Source: UBA1413 sp037447215
GTDB lineage: Bacteria > Bacteroidota > Bacteroidia > Bacteroidales > Prolixibacteraceae
Length of the DNA: 64,000 nucleotides
Assembly (NCBI GenBank): GCA_037447215.1
Contig: JBBIHB010000008.1
Coordinates: 1-64,000 of the forward strand
Direction of reading: 5' to 3'
The notes beneath the pieces are model-generated. The model searched no databases, was not told the DNA's origin, and was given only the letters and a program-made list of their open reading frames with translations. Position 1 is the stretch's first letter. Every line of letters begins with the position of its first letter. Of the stretch, positions 1 through 8,736 are shown in pieces. A program made the position numbers and the translations under genes.

Positions 1-1782
1 ACTTATCAAAGAAATGATAATGATTCCTTAAAACGATTTCTATCTGAAGCTGAAACGTGGATTAATATTGGAATACATCCTAATATTGTAAAAGCCCAAT
101 TTGCAAGAGAAATAAATGACCAACTATTTATTGGAGCTGAATATATAAAACCGGATAATTATGGACGTAATTCTATATCAGATTATTTAAGACAAGGTGG
201 CGTATCAAATTTTCTTGCAATTAAATGGGCAGCACAATACTGCTATGCAATGGATTTTGCACTTTCCAAAGGTTTAAGAGTTCACAGAGATATTAAACCT
301 GATAATTTGATGATTGATAATGGAAATTTAAAGGTTACAGATTTTGGATTGGCAAAAGCGTTTTATGATTTTAAAATTCAAAACAACTCTTTTCAAAGTA
401 CTTTAAATCCAAATTTAACTGGTCAAGGAAGTTTCTTAGGAACAATTTTATATGCCTCACCGGAACAAATCATTGATTCATCTACAGTTGATTTTCGGTC
501 TGATATATATAGCTTTGGGATTGTATTATATCAAATAATCGCATTGGGTCAATTCCCTTATTCTTTAAAGGGAAAAACAACGATTGAACATTTTGCTATA
601 ATGCATTTACAAGAACCTTTAATTAAAATAAAACATCCTCTTTTTGATATTGCTTTAAAATGTTTAGAGCGTAAACCTAAAGACCGATATAATTCATACA
701 AAGAATTATTAAAAGATTTAGAGAAAATCGCAAGAAAACTGAATATAGCAATGCCTTTGAACAATGTTCAAAATGACGATAGATTAAAGGAATTGTATAT
801 ACAGAGTTTATCCTATCTGTCCATGGGTAATAAACAGAAATCTTTAGAACTGATAAATCAATATCTTGAAAAAGATAAGTTAGACAGTTCTTCATGGAGT
901 TTAAAGGGAAGGATTTTATATGAATTGGGGCAGATTAGTGAAGGTATTCAATCGACTTTAAAGTCATTAGAATTAGACCCTTATAATTCTCATACTTTAA
1001 ACAACTTAGGGGTATTTTACAGAAATTACGGAGATAAAGACAAAGCATTAAAATATCTTACCGAGTCAGTTGAAGTAGATAATTTCAATTCAGGAGCGTT
1101 TATGAATCTTGCAATTGCATTTGAAGATAAAGGCAATTATTCTTTGGCTTGTGATTGTATCAAAAGAGCGCTGGAGCTTTCTCCTGATAAGGAAATATTA
1201 CATTTTAATGCTGGTAATATTGCTGCTCTTGCTTCAAAAAACAGTTTATTTAGCAAGGCCATTGAAGTTTTAGAAATTCTCGTAAAGCATACACCGGATA
1301 ACACAAATAACTTGTTTAATCTAGCATTGAATTACAATGCAATAAACCAAAAAGAGCAAGCAATTTTATGTTTTCAGCGAGTTGAGAAAATTATTCCTGA
1401 TGACGCACAGGTGCTGATTTCATTGGCTCGTTTAAATGGTGAATTAGGACGATATGATGAAGCTTTAAACTATTGTGAAAAAATGCTCGATAGAAAAATT
1501 GAACTATTAAAAGCAATTAGTTTTAAGGCTCAATTAATGCAAGCCAAAGGTCAGAGTATTGAAGCCATAAGTTTTATCAAAGCTGTTTTATCCAACAATC
1601 AGACAAATGATAATTTATGGAACGTTTTATCTGACTTGTATGGAAACATTAGTGATTATAAAAACGCTCTGAATTGTGTTTTAAAAGCAAAATCAATTCT
1701 AACATCACAAACAGAGATTAATCAGGAAAACCTAGATTATTTGAATAGTAAAATAGAACATTATCAAAGACTTATGAAATAA
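1..1782 (+). CDS. Ser/Thr protein kinase with C-terminal TPR repeats (5' end outside window)
   Basis: The reading frame is open from base 1, so the start codon and the N-lobe with the ATP-binding lysine lie upstream. The C-lobe of a Hanks-type kinase is clear: catalytic loop HRDIKPDN (bases 283-306), DFG (340-348) and an activation segment with YASPEQ. From about base 780 to the end the protein is a series of TPR-like helical pairs (motifs such as LNNLGVFYRNYGDKDKALKY), the usual partner-binding half of bacterial kinase-TPR proteins. No transmembrane segment is seen. The gene is visibly more AT-rich than all following genes, with AAA/TTA/AAT codons dominating, which suggests acquisition. Its stop codon lies only about ten bases before a large attC-like palindrome. 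The substrate is unknown; a role in a signalling or defence-like accessory module is only inference. Confidence 0.9.
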   Translation, partial: TYQRNDNDSLKRFLSEAETWINIGIHPNIVKAQFAREINDQLFIGAEYIKPDNYGRNSISDYLRQGGVSNFLAIKWAAQYCYAMDFALSKGLRVHRDIKPDNLMIDNGNLKVTDFGLAKAFYDFKIQNNSFQSTLNPNLTGQGSFLGTILYASPEQIIDSSTVDFRSDIYSFGIVLYQIIALGQFPYSLKGKTTIEHFAIMHLQEPLIKIKHPLFDIALKCLERKPKDRYNSYKELLKDLEKIARKLNIAMPLNNVQNDDRLKELYIQSLSYLSMGNKQKSLELINQYLEKDKLDSSSWSLKGRILYELGQISEGIQSTLKSLELDPYNSHTLNNLGVFYRNYGDKDKALKYLTESVEVDNFNSGAFMNLAIAFEDKGNYSLACDCIKRALELSPDKEILHFNAGNIAALASKNSLFSKAIEVLEILVKHTPDNTNNLFNLALNYNAINQKEQAILCFQRVEKIIPDDAQVLISLARLNGELGRYDEALNYCEKMLDRKIELLKAISFKAQLMQAKGQSIEAISFIKAVLSNNQTNDNLWNVLSDLYGNISDYKNALNCVLKAKSILTSQTEINQENLDYLNSKIEHYQRLMK

Positions 1783-1787
1783 AAACT

Positions 1788-1922
1788 GCTGGCAACATAT
1801 TAGGAATTAAGGCACAGTTGAGCCCCGCAAGAAGGCAGTAAGCACATTGCCTGGTGCCTTTTGTACGAAGCACCAGCCACCTGTTTACATTCGGCTCAAT
1901 TGTGTTTTAATTCATGTTGGGC
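1788..1922 (+). repeat. Large imperfect palindrome, attC-like
   Basis: The arms at 1793-1824 and 1893-1919 pair over 27 positions: 6 outer pairs (CAACAT with ATGTTG), a 5-base bulge (1799-1803) on the left arm only, then 21 more pairs of which three are G.T. An inner hairpin (1851-1857 with 1870-1876, CTGGTGC/GCACCAG) sits within. The right end reads GTTGGGC, which fits the integron R' box GTTRRRY; the left R'' side fits RYYYAAC only in its last bases. One-sided bulges and position directly after a stop codon are typical of attC sites. No integrase gene is present in the window, so this is attC-like rather than proven. A structured RNA is the alternative. Confidence 0.55.
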
Positions 1923-2107
1923 TTAACCGTTGCTGTTCAGTGTGATACACTATGGGGATTAAATGGTTTTGTAGGATTTTTTTCAGTTGTGCCAATACTT
2001 TTCAACCTGGTTTTTAACGCTGCCTGCTTTTTGCCACGACAGGCCCACTGTTTTCCCTTGTTTTTTGGGCTGGTCTGCAGATTAGTACAATTGGTGGAGG
2101 GGAGGAT
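1923..2107. other. Non-coding stretch between palindrome and DUF2249-like gene
   Basis: I see no convincing gene here: the frames on both strands give only low-complexity translations without family resemblance. The last bases carry a strong Shine-Dalgarno-like GGAGGGGAGG directly before the next start codon. Confidence 0.5.
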
Positions 2108-2374
2108 ATGGATTATCTCACTGCCACACCGCCTGAATGGTTTTCTCCCGATAAAATTACCAGCCATTTTGATGCTGCCAGAATGTTAAATGCAGGTGAA
2201 AGTCCGATGAACGAAATACTGCACAGGGTTAAAAAACTGGAAGAAGGAAACATTCTTGAATTGGTTACCCCGTTTGTTCCGGCGCCTGTAATAGAAATGC
2301 TGATCGGGAAAGGATTTAAGGTATGGGTGTCGAAAAATGAAAAGGTGGTGAAAACCTATGCAGGAAAGTTTTAA
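2108..2374 (+). CDS. Small DUF2249-like protein, possibly N-terminally truncated
   Basis: An 88-residue soluble protein. The pattern FDAARML...G..P...I...V..L..G.ILEL.TPF.P.P.IE.L..KGF.VW resembles the DUF2249 (TusA-like fold) half of proteins that usually carry an N-terminal DUF1858 domain. That N-terminal half is absent: the frame upstream is closed by TAG at 2084-2086. The ATG at 2108 is preceded by GGAGGGGAGG (2096-2105), an unusually strong ribosome site for this phylum, so the short form may really be translated. The function of the family is not established. The family call is from memory of motif patterns and is moderate. Confidence 0.55.
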   Translation: MDYLTATPPEWFSPDKITSHFDAARMLNAGESPMNEILHRVKKLEEGNILELVTPFVPAPVIEMLIGKGFKVWVSKNEKVVKTYAGKF

Positions 2375-2528
2375 ACAATAAATAACCTTTTGATCTCAAT
2401 GTAAATGCATTTCATTATTTTTTAATTTTAAAACACTTTTTTATAATTGATTTCCAATCTACATATTCTATTAAGATTTGATTAACAAAATAATCCATTA
2501 AAATACAAAATGGTACTTGTATATGTCG

Positions 2529-2536
2529 TATTTTTG
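2529..2536 (+). promoter_or_regulatory. Bacteroidetes-type -7 element for the DUF1573 gene
   Basis: TATTTTTG fits TAnnTTTG and lies 25 bases before the ATG at 2562. This supports that start over the in-frame TTG at 2517. Confidence 0.5.
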
Positions 2537-2561
2537 TAATCAGTATAATAAATCGATAATT

Positions 2562-2957
2562 ATGAAAAAATTGATTTACACAATAATAGCTTTCATGTTT
2601 GTTGTTTCAGGATTGAAAGCACAGGAAGCCGCATCAGCTTCGAAAGATTCCATCATTTTTGAAAAACTAATACATGACTACGGTACCCTTGAGCAAGGAA
2701 GCGATGGAGGATGCGAATTTGTATTTACCAACAAGGGCGAAAAGCCTTTAATCCTTACGAATGTCAGGGCTTCGTGTGGCTGTACTGCGCCTACATGGCC
2801 CCGTGAACCTATCCTTCCCGGCCAAACCGGAGTCATCAAAGTTGGTTACAATACCCAGATTCTGGGAATGTTCAGCAAAGTGATCTCTGTTAATTCAAAC
2901 GCTGCAAATAGCCTGGTTACCCTCACGGTTAAAGGGATTGTGGTTCAGAAGCAATAA
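2562..2957 (+). CDS. DUF1573 domain protein, exported
   Basis: A 131-residue protein starting MKKLIYTIIAFMF, a clear signal peptide ending near LKAQ. The rest is one DUF1573 domain, an immunoglobulin-like (ASPM/SPD-2-type) beta sandwich, with the family hallmark NVRASCGCTAPTWP followed by PGQTGVIKVGYN. It should lie in the periplasm or at the outer membrane; its molecular role is unknown. The start was set at ATG 2562 because the promoter element at 2529-2536 lies just upstream and the signal peptide begins there. It is monocistronic, closed by the hairpin at 2984-3004. A longer paralogue with the same motif is at 50189-51271. Confidence 0.85.
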   Translation: MKKLIYTIIAFMFVVSGLKAQEAASASKDSIIFEKLIHDYGTLEQGSDGGCEFVFTNKGEKPLILTNVRASCGCTAPTWPREPILPGQTGVIKVGYNTQILGMFSKVISVNSNAANSLVTLTVKGIVVQKQ

Positions 2958-2983
2958 AAACATAATATTCAGGAAATAAAAAA

Positions 2984-3004
2984 CCACAGGGAATTTTCCT
3001 GTGG
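2984..3004 (-). terminator. Bidirectional hairpin terminator
   Basis: Perfect 7-bp stem CCACAGG/CCTGTGG with a 7-base loop. On the minus strand it is followed by a T run, serving the DUF1080 gene; it also closes the plus-strand DUF1573 gene. Confidence 0.75.
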
Positions 3005-3027
3005 CTATTATTCTATAGTACCTAATT

Positions 3028-3846
3028 TCAGGGCATAATTTCTGCTGGAATTTCAGTAATAGGCTTGATAGCAATTTTTTTAACGAACAGCTCGCCGCCT
3101 TCTGACTGTATCTGGATTTTTCCTTCGGTTAATGGGGTGATTACACCGTCGGTATAGGTTCCAGTATTCTGATTAACCATAACCGTCACCCCATTTACCA
3201 CATGAACGGCAGTGGTTCCAAAACAGTAAAGGTCAATAGTATTCCATTCGCCCAGCGGTTTTTCAGCATCGGCCGATTTTCTGATCATACGCCCGTTTGC
3301 TTGGTCGCCGAACTGAACCGTATTGGCTCCAGGCGTAAAATAAAACTGGTTATTTTCCTCGTTCCTCACTACAGCAGTTTCGCAGGTAGTATTAACCATC
3401 AGATAGGTATCGCCAAGGTTGTCGTGCATAAGCTGACATTCTATATTTGCCATCCAGGTTCCGAAAGCAACGCCAAAAGGTCCAAAGCTATGGTAAAGCA
3501 AACCACTGTTTCGCCTCGAATAAACAGTTTCGCCCCATTTATATACAAGTTGAAGATGATAGTTCGAAAATGATTCCTTCGTAGCGAGGCTACCATTGAT
3601 TTCGCCCGAAATCCTGATGATCTTAGCACTGTTTTCTTCAACAAGGTTGAAAACCTTTTCGTTTGTAGCTGCAGCTGCTAACGAATCCCATTCGCTTCCA
3701 AGCGAAGAACCAAGATACATATCCCAGTTCGAAAGGTCCTGTCCGTTAAAAAGCTGCTTCCATGTTTCTTCCTGTTTGGGTTGGCACGAAAAGCCAATCA
3801 AGGCAACAATTGTTAATGTGATAAGTAGCTGTAATGATTTTTTCAT
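3028..3846 (-). CDS. DUF1080 (3-keto-disaccharide hydrolase family) lipoprotein
   Basis: A 272-residue protein with a lipoprotein signal peptide (IGFSC, lipid-attached Cys at residue 21). The body carries the DUF1080 signature, beginning WKQLFNGQDLSNWD and including the concanavalin-like strands around HLQLVYKWGE and NSGLLYH. The family includes 3-keto-glucoside/3-keto-disaccharide hydrolases of Bacteroidetes, so a surface or periplasmic role in sugar breakdown is likely. The catalytic specificity cannot be read from the sequence. The gene stands alone between two terminators, with the small HTH gene upstream on the same strand. Confidence 0.85.
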   Translation of the reverse strand: MKKSLQLLITLTIVALIGFSCQPKQEETWKQLFNGQDLSNWDMYLGSSLGSEWDSLAAAATNEKVFNLVEENSAKIIRISGEINGSLATKESFSNYHLQLVYKWGETVYSRRNSGLLYHSFGPFGVAFGTWMANIECQLMHDNLGDTYLMVNTTCETAVVRNEENNQFYFTPGANTVQFGDQANGRMIRKSADAEKPLGEWNTIDLYCFGTTAVHVVNGVTVMVNQNTGTYTDGVITPLTEGKIQIQSEGGELFVKKIAIKPITEIPAEIMP

Positions 3847-3869
3847 GTTACACTCTTTTTAAAATAAAA

Positions 3870-3892
3870 AACTGCCCTAATATAGGACAGTT
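3870..3892 (-). terminator. Hairpin terminator of the HTH gene
   Basis: Stem AACTGCCCT/AGGACAGTT (one G.T pair) with loop AATAT, followed on the minus strand by a run of T. It separates the HTH gene from the DUF1080 gene. Confidence 0.7.
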
Positions 3893-3926
3893 TTCTGAAT
3901 TTTTTGAATATAGTTTACGATTTACC

Positions 3927-4181
3927 TTAAACTGTTTGCGCCGAAATAAGTTCCTGTGCCCTTTCAAAGATTGACGAGTCATCGAGAAGAACGATACCTC
4001 CGTTTGGCCCCGGTTCCATATGGATACCAACAGTTGTACCCCTTTCATAATTCGATCCCCCGAAATAGTTCCTGACGGTTTCTTCCGAAACATTAAACTC
4101 GCTGGCCAATTTTCGGATCGACCCATCAGGAAGGCTGTCTTTGACTTTACGCAGCTCATTAAAAGTTATTTTCAGCTCCAT
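3927..4181 (-). CDS. Small HTH DNA-binding protein conserved in Bacteroidetes
   Basis: An 84-residue soluble protein. Residues about 18-40 (PDGSIRKLASEFNVSEETVRNYFGG) form a helix-turn-helix of the kind that reads DNA through the second helix. The C-terminal half holds the conserved IHMEPGPNGGIVLLDD, typical of a family of small unnamed DNA-binding proteins in this phylum. Its targets are unknown. It has its own promoter (4245-4252) and terminator (3870-3892), so it is expressed alone. The phylum-wide conservation is from memory. Confidence 0.7.
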   Translation of the reverse strand: MELKITFNELRKVKDSLPDGSIRKLASEFNVSEETVRNYFGGSNYERGTTVGIHMEPGPNGGIVLLDDSSIFERAQELISAQTV

Positions 4182-4244
4182 GGCAGTAAAATTTTATAAT
4201 TGTTTGTACTCATTTTAAAACTCCTAAATATAGGATTTATACAT

Positions 4245-4252
4245 CAAAGTTA
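4245..4252 (-). promoter_or_regulatory. -7 promoter element of the HTH gene
   Basis: CAAAGTTA on the plus strand is TAACTTTG on the minus strand, fitting TAnnTTTG, 64 bases before the start codon. Confidence 0.5.
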
Positions 4253-4414
4253 GCTAATTAATTTCAAGATTGTTTAACCTTGGATTAACATTTGTTTCAT
4301 TTAACAATTCCTGCCCTTGTTCTACAATCTGTCTAAATTTCAATGGTTTGATCTTTAAAATTCCATTTCTTATTCAATCTGTAGGCCTTACAAGCTTGTC
4401 AATTTTAACATTTT

Positions 4415-7363
4415 TTAATTTTCCATTGGTGTCGAATCATAAACTGCCTGCAAAATACCTCCCCTTATTCCCATCCAGGAAAGTTTGTTGTTGTTCCGTG
4501 TTGGATAAACACGGTTGGTCAATACAATCACCAGAATCCCTGAATCGGGATCAGCCCACACAAATGTGCCGGTAAATCCTGTATGTCCAAAACTGTTGGC
4601 GCTGACTTCAGGGTTAGGATAGGCATCTTCTGGCTTTTTCAGGTGGTTGTTAATGTCTGGTTTGTCGAACCCAAGTGCCCTACGGTTTGTACCCGGAAAC
4701 TGAACCTTGTTGAACTCATTAAAAGTTGCTTCGCTGAAAAAACGTTCACCTCCATAATAGCCTTTCCACAAGTACATCTGGAAAAGTTTGGCCAGGTCGG
4801 TTGTATTCGAAAAAAGCCCTGCATTTCCTGAAACCCCACCGAGAATGGCAGCGCCTTCATCGTGCACAAAACCCCTAAGGGTTTCCATTCTGAAATAGTC
4901 ATCCACTTCGGTGGGTACAATCCGCTCAGGTGGAAAATGCATATATGCATTGTAGGTAATTGTTCCGGCTCCAAGTCGCGAGTAGATATTTTTTCTGAGG
5001 TATTCTTCATAAGGTTGCTGCACAATCCTTTCAATGATAATAGGCCATAGGTGAAAACCAATGCAAGTGTAAGTGTAGGTTTTCCGGGTAAGCAGTTTCG
5101 ATTCTACAATCTCATTGTAAAATTCGTCGATATAACTGCGGTTCATGTAAAGGTTTGAAGCTACCCTGATATCGTTTTCGGAATAGGGATGCGATTTAAA
5201 AACTTCTTCGCGGAGCTTGGTATCGCGAGCAAATTTTGATTGCCAAAGCGGGATAATAGGCCTTAATTGCGCCTGGTGGGTTAATATGTCGCGGATACGC
5301 AGGTTTTTCTTGTCCGATCCTCTGGCTTCGCTCCAGTAATAGCCGAGTCTCTGGTCCAGGTCAAATTTGCATTCCGAAGTAAGCTTCATCAGTACCGGAA
5401 GTGGCCCCGAAACTTTTGTGACCGAAGCCAGGTCGTACACACTTTCATCCGTAACAGGCTCATTATTATAGTAGGTGTAAAATCCATAGTTTTTTTGAAA
5501 AATTACCATTCCATTTTTGGCTACAAGTACCTGGGCCCCAGGATATGCTTTTTCTTTTAAACCTTCATTCACAACCGAGTCCAATTTGTGTACGAGGGTT
5601 CCGGATGAAATTCCAACTTCTTCGGGTATGGTATATTTCAAACGTCCGTTTTTTTTTACTTCCATTCCTGAGCCAGCCCTGAAACGGCTATCGGGCGTTA
5701 CCGGCAATTTACCCGAAGCTTCTACTGCACCAAACAGCATCTGGACGGTTAGTTCCTGAGTAAAATTATTGTCCTGGTAAGCTAATACCAATGCAGACGA
5801 TTGCTCAATACCGTTAAAAAACCGGAGTGCATAAGCATTGCCGAAGAAAAGGGTTATTAAACTGGTTTTTGAAGCCAATGCTTTTATGGCACCCGATTGG
5901 CCGGTGGTTGCCCCGTAACTTTTCCCGGGGAACGAACGCAATCCAGAAACACCAGCTATGACCAGATTATAGGGTTGAAGGCGGCTCACCATTGCCTCTA
6001 TTTCTGCTGTAGTTGCGCTGCTTCCCAGATTATAATGATCGGCTTGTACATATCGTGAAACCATTTTCTGAAATTGGCCAGGATCAGAATATCCAATTGA
6101 TAGGGTTGCAATCCTCAATGTATCGAGCCGCCTAAGTGGAAGTAGGTTATTGTTACATAGTACTGTTAGACTTGCTTCGGTAAGGCGCCTAATAACCAAT
6201 TCGTTTTCGGGGGCATTCATCCGATGGGTTACCCTTTCGGCATTAACCGAAAGATTATTATGCAGGTTGAGCCATCGTTTCAGGGCAAGTATCCTTCGGC
6301 ACTTATCATCGATTTGTTGTAGGGTTAACGTTCCGTTGTTCACAGCATTTTCGATGGCGGTTATGGTTTTTGGCAGGTTGGTTACAAACTCTACCATATC
6401 ATTTCCTGCTTTCAAGGCTTCAACTTCGGCCTGCCCCGATGGCATGGTAACACCTTTCATATTCATGGCATCGGTAATTACTATTCCCTGATATCCCATT
6501 TTTTCGCGGAGCAACCGGGTTATGAGCGGGGCTGAAAGTGATGCAGGCTTTCCCGACGGATCGACAGAAGGTATGCTTATGTGGCCTGTCATTATACCTG
6601 CTATCCCATTCTCTATCATCAACCTGAAAGGGGCAAGTTCAACCGAATCGAGCCGTGAAATAGTATGTTGCAATACTGGCAGGGTATGATGGGAATCGGT
6701 CTGTGTATCGCCATGTCCGGGAAAATGCTTTGCAACAGCAGCTACACCTTCATCCTGCATGCCTCTGGCATATGCGGTTGCTTTCCGTGCAACATTCTGG
6801 TTTTTCTCACCATAAGAGCGGAAATTGATGATTGGATTTGCCGGATTTGTATTAACATCGGCAACCGGGGCAAAATTCATATTAATGCCCAGCTCACGCA
6901 ATTGACGGGCAACAGCCTTTCCCATCAAATAAACCAGAGAATCGTTTTGAATGGCCCCAACCGCCTGTGCATTCGGAAAGGCCAGCACACTATCCATCCT
7001 GAAGGCTGGTCCGTTCTCGGCATCCATTGCCACTATAAGTGGTATCGATGTAGTTTGTTGAAAAGAAGAAATCCATCGGGCTGTTTTTGAAGGATTGCCT
7101 TTCATTATCAATATCCCACCAGGTTTGTATTGCCTGATGATTTTTTCAATGTCGCTACGGTGAAGTTCGCTTTGGTCGGGATATACTTCAATCATTATCA
7201 ACTGGCCGATTTTTTCCTGAAGGGTCATCTTATTGATTTGAGAATTTACCCACGGGTCGTCCAGGTAGGCGGTGAAAACCGGATTCTGAGCCAAACTGCT
7301 CAATTTCAGGACTAAAAATATTACTGTAATGATATATGGATTACAAATCATTTTCCGCATCAA
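4415..7363 (-). CDS. GH3 beta-N-acetylhexosaminidase fused to a beta-lactamase-family serine hydrolase
   Basis: A 982-residue exported protein (signal peptide up to about LSSLAQ). Residues about 30-370 are a GH3 NagZ-type domain with the diagnostic KHFPGHGDTQTDSHH (212-226), whose Asp/His dyad acts in catalysis. Residues about 375-560 are the GH3 C-terminal domain. From about 590 to the end it is a class C beta-lactamase/esterase-like domain with SVTK at 647-650 (the SxxK nucleophile). This domain order is known in Bacteroidetes. It probably splits GlcNAc from muropeptides in the periplasm; the partner domain may act on peptide or ester bonds (inference). It is transcribed away from the NamZ-like gene, with which it forms a cell-wall recycling locus. 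An alternative start is Met5. Confidence 0.92.
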   Translation of the reverse strand: MMRKMICNPYIITVIFLVLKLSSLAQNPVFTAYLDDPWVNSQINKMTLQEKIGQLIMIEVYPDQSELHRSDIEKIIRQYKPGGILIMKGNPSKTARWISSFQQTTSIPLIVAMDAENGPAFRMDSVLAFPNAQAVGAIQNDSLVYLMGKAVARQLRELGINMNFAPVADVNTNPANPIINFRSYGEKNQNVARKATAYARGMQDEGVAAVAKHFPGHGDTQTDSHHTLPVLQHTISRLDSVELAPFRLMIENGIAGIMTGHISIPSVDPSGKPASLSAPLITRLLREKMGYQGIVITDAMNMKGVTMPSGQAEVEALKAGNDMVEFVTNLPKTITAIENAVNNGTLTLQQIDDKCRRILALKRWLNLHNNLSVNAERVTHRMNAPENELVIRRLTEASLTVLCNNNLLPLRRLDTLRIATLSIGYSDPGQFQKMVSRYVQADHYNLGSSATTAEIEAMVSRLQPYNLVIAGVSGLRSFPGKSYGATTGQSGAIKALASKTSLITLFFGNAYALRFFNGIEQSSALVLAYQDNNFTQELTVQMLFGAVEASGKLPVTPDSRFRAGSGMEVKKNGRLKYTIPEEVGISSGTLVHKLDSVVNEGLKEKAYPGAQVLVAKNGMVIFQKNYGFYTYYNNEPVTDESVYDLASVTKVSGPLPVLMKLTSECKFDLDQRLGYYWSEARGSDKKNLRIRDILTHQAQLRPIIPLWQSKFARDTKLREEVFKSHPYSENDIRVASNLYMNRSYIDEFYNEIVESKLLTRKTYTYTCIGFHLWPIIIERIVQQPYEEYLRKNIYSRLGAGTITYNAYMHFPPERIVPTEVDDYFRMETLRGFVHDEGAAILGGVSGNAGLFSNTTDLAKLFQMYLWKGYYGGERFFSEATFNEFNKVQFPGTNRRALGFDKPDINNHLKKPEDAYPNPEVSANSFGHTGFTGTFVWADPDSGILVIVLTNRVYPTRNNNKLSWMGIRGGILQAVYDSTPMEN

Positions 7364-7469
7364 TTATGCCCCTAAAATATAAAAGTCCGGCTGATTTTTC
7401 ATTCAGGCACCAGTGAACAAACCAAAAATGTTAGCCGATTATTGTGAACCCGTAACGATGGAAAAATTA

Positions 7470-7477
7470 TATCTTTG
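7470..7477 (+). promoter_or_regulatory. -7 promoter element of the namZ-like gene
   Basis: TATCTTTG, an exact fit to TAnnTTTG, 37 bases before the ATG at 7515. Confidence 0.55.
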
Positions 7478-7514
7478 AAAATGGATTTCTGAAAAGTATA
7501 AAATTCTATCAGTC

Positions 7515-8732
7515 ATGAAATTTCTAACCATTGTATTTTATATGTTTTTCCTATTCTTTCAGGTGAAGGCAGGATGTAGCGGAACTTCAAAATCCGGTCC
7601 CAGAAACTTTGAACCGGTTGAAACCAATAAGGCTATCATTCCTGCTGCTGACCAGCCCGAAGAATATCTTCCGATATTAAAAGGGAAGAAAGTAGGATTG
7701 GTAGTAAATCATACTGCCAGGGTAGGAGAGGTTTTGTTACCCGATTTCCTTTTGCAGAATGGAGTCGAGGTGTTGAGGATATTTGCACCGGAGCATGGTT
7801 TCAGGGGCGAGGCTTCGGCTGGAGAAAAAATTCCAGATGGAAAGGATCCGAAAACCGGGATTCAGGTTATTTCGCTCTATGGCAATGTTCATAAGCCTAC
7901 CCCTGAACACCTGGCCGGACTCGATATCCTTGTATTCGATATCCAGGATGTAGGTTGCCGGTTTTACACTTTTCTTTCAACCATGTTTTTATGTATGGAA
8001 GCGTGTGCTGAAAACAATATTCCGATGGTGGTGCTCGACAGGCCTAATCCTAACGGCGATTATATTGCCGGGCCGGTATTAAAACCAGAATTTTCATCGT
8101 TTGTGGGTATTGTACCTGTTCCGGTCGTTCATGGGTGTACCCTTGGCGAGATGGCACTTATGATCAATGGTGAAGGATGGACAAAAGCAGAAAAAAAAAC
8201 CAATCTTACTGTTATTAAGGTGCGTAACTATTCGCACAATGATATTTATGTACTACCGGTTTGGCCATCGCCTAACCTCCCCAATCACAAGTCTGTAAGG
8301 CTTTATCCATCACTTTGTTTCTTTGAAGCAACATCGGTCAGTATCGGTCGGGGAACCGGGTTCCCTTTCCAGGTAATTGGGGGTACTTTACCAGGCTTAG
8401 GTGATTTTACCTTTACTCCTGTAAACATTCCCGGAGTAGCAGTAAACCCGATCAATATGAATAAAAAGTGTTATGGAATTGATTTAAGGAAAATCGATCC
8501 GGTTCCACAATTCACCCTTCGGCATTTTTTAGATTTTTACTATAAATACCCCACCGAAAAAGAATTTCTCACTAATGAGAGATGGTTGAACCTGCTTGCC
8601 GGAACTGATAAACTGATCAGTGATATTCGTGCCCGAAAAACTGAAAACGAAATTGTTGCATCATGGCGGGAGGAAATAAGCCAGTTCAAGAAGATCAGGC
8701 GTAAATATTTGTTATACCCCGATTTTGAGTAA
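7515..8732 (+). CDS. namZ: Exo-beta-N-acetylmuramidase NamZ family (DUF1343, GH171)
   Basis: A 405-residue exported protein; the N-terminal hydrophobic segment ends in KAGC, a weak lipobox, so it may be a lipoprotein. DUF1343 motifs are intact: GLVVNHTA, FAPEHGFRGEASAGE, ISLYG, DIQDVGCRFYTF, LDRPNPN and the C-terminal GRGTGFPFQ. The characterised family member NamZ removes MurNAc from the non-reducing end of peptidoglycan fragments. Paired with the divergent GH3 (GlcNAc-removing) protein and followed at 4 bases by a sodium symporter, it fits muropeptide scavenging. The gene symbol is transferred by family, not proven for this protein. Confidence 0.88.
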   Translation: MKFLTIVFYMFFLFFQVKAGCSGTSKSGPRNFEPVETNKAIIPAADQPEEYLPILKGKKVGLVVNHTARVGEVLLPDFLLQNGVEVLRIFAPEHGFRGEASAGEKIPDGKDPKTGIQVISLYGNVHKPTPEHLAGLDILVFDIQDVGCRFYTFLSTMFLCMEACAENNIPMVVLDRPNPNGDYIAGPVLKPEFSSFVGIVPVPVVHGCTLGEMALMINGEGWTKAEKKTNLTVIKVRNYSHNDIYVLPVWPSPNLPNHKSVRLYPSLCFFEATSVSIGRGTGFPFQVIGGTLPGLGDFTFTPVNIPGVAVNPINMNKKCYGIDLRKIDPVPQFTLRHFLDFYYKYPTEKEFLTNERWLNLLAGTDKLISDIRARKTENEIVASWREEISQFKKIRRKYLLYPDFE

Positions 8733-8736
8733 TTGC

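Noticed and set aside
1914..2189. Open frame of 91 codons overlapping the DUF2249-like start
   Set aside because: Low-complexity hydrophobic translation without family resemblance; it begins inside the palindrome arm and overlaps a better-supported gene.
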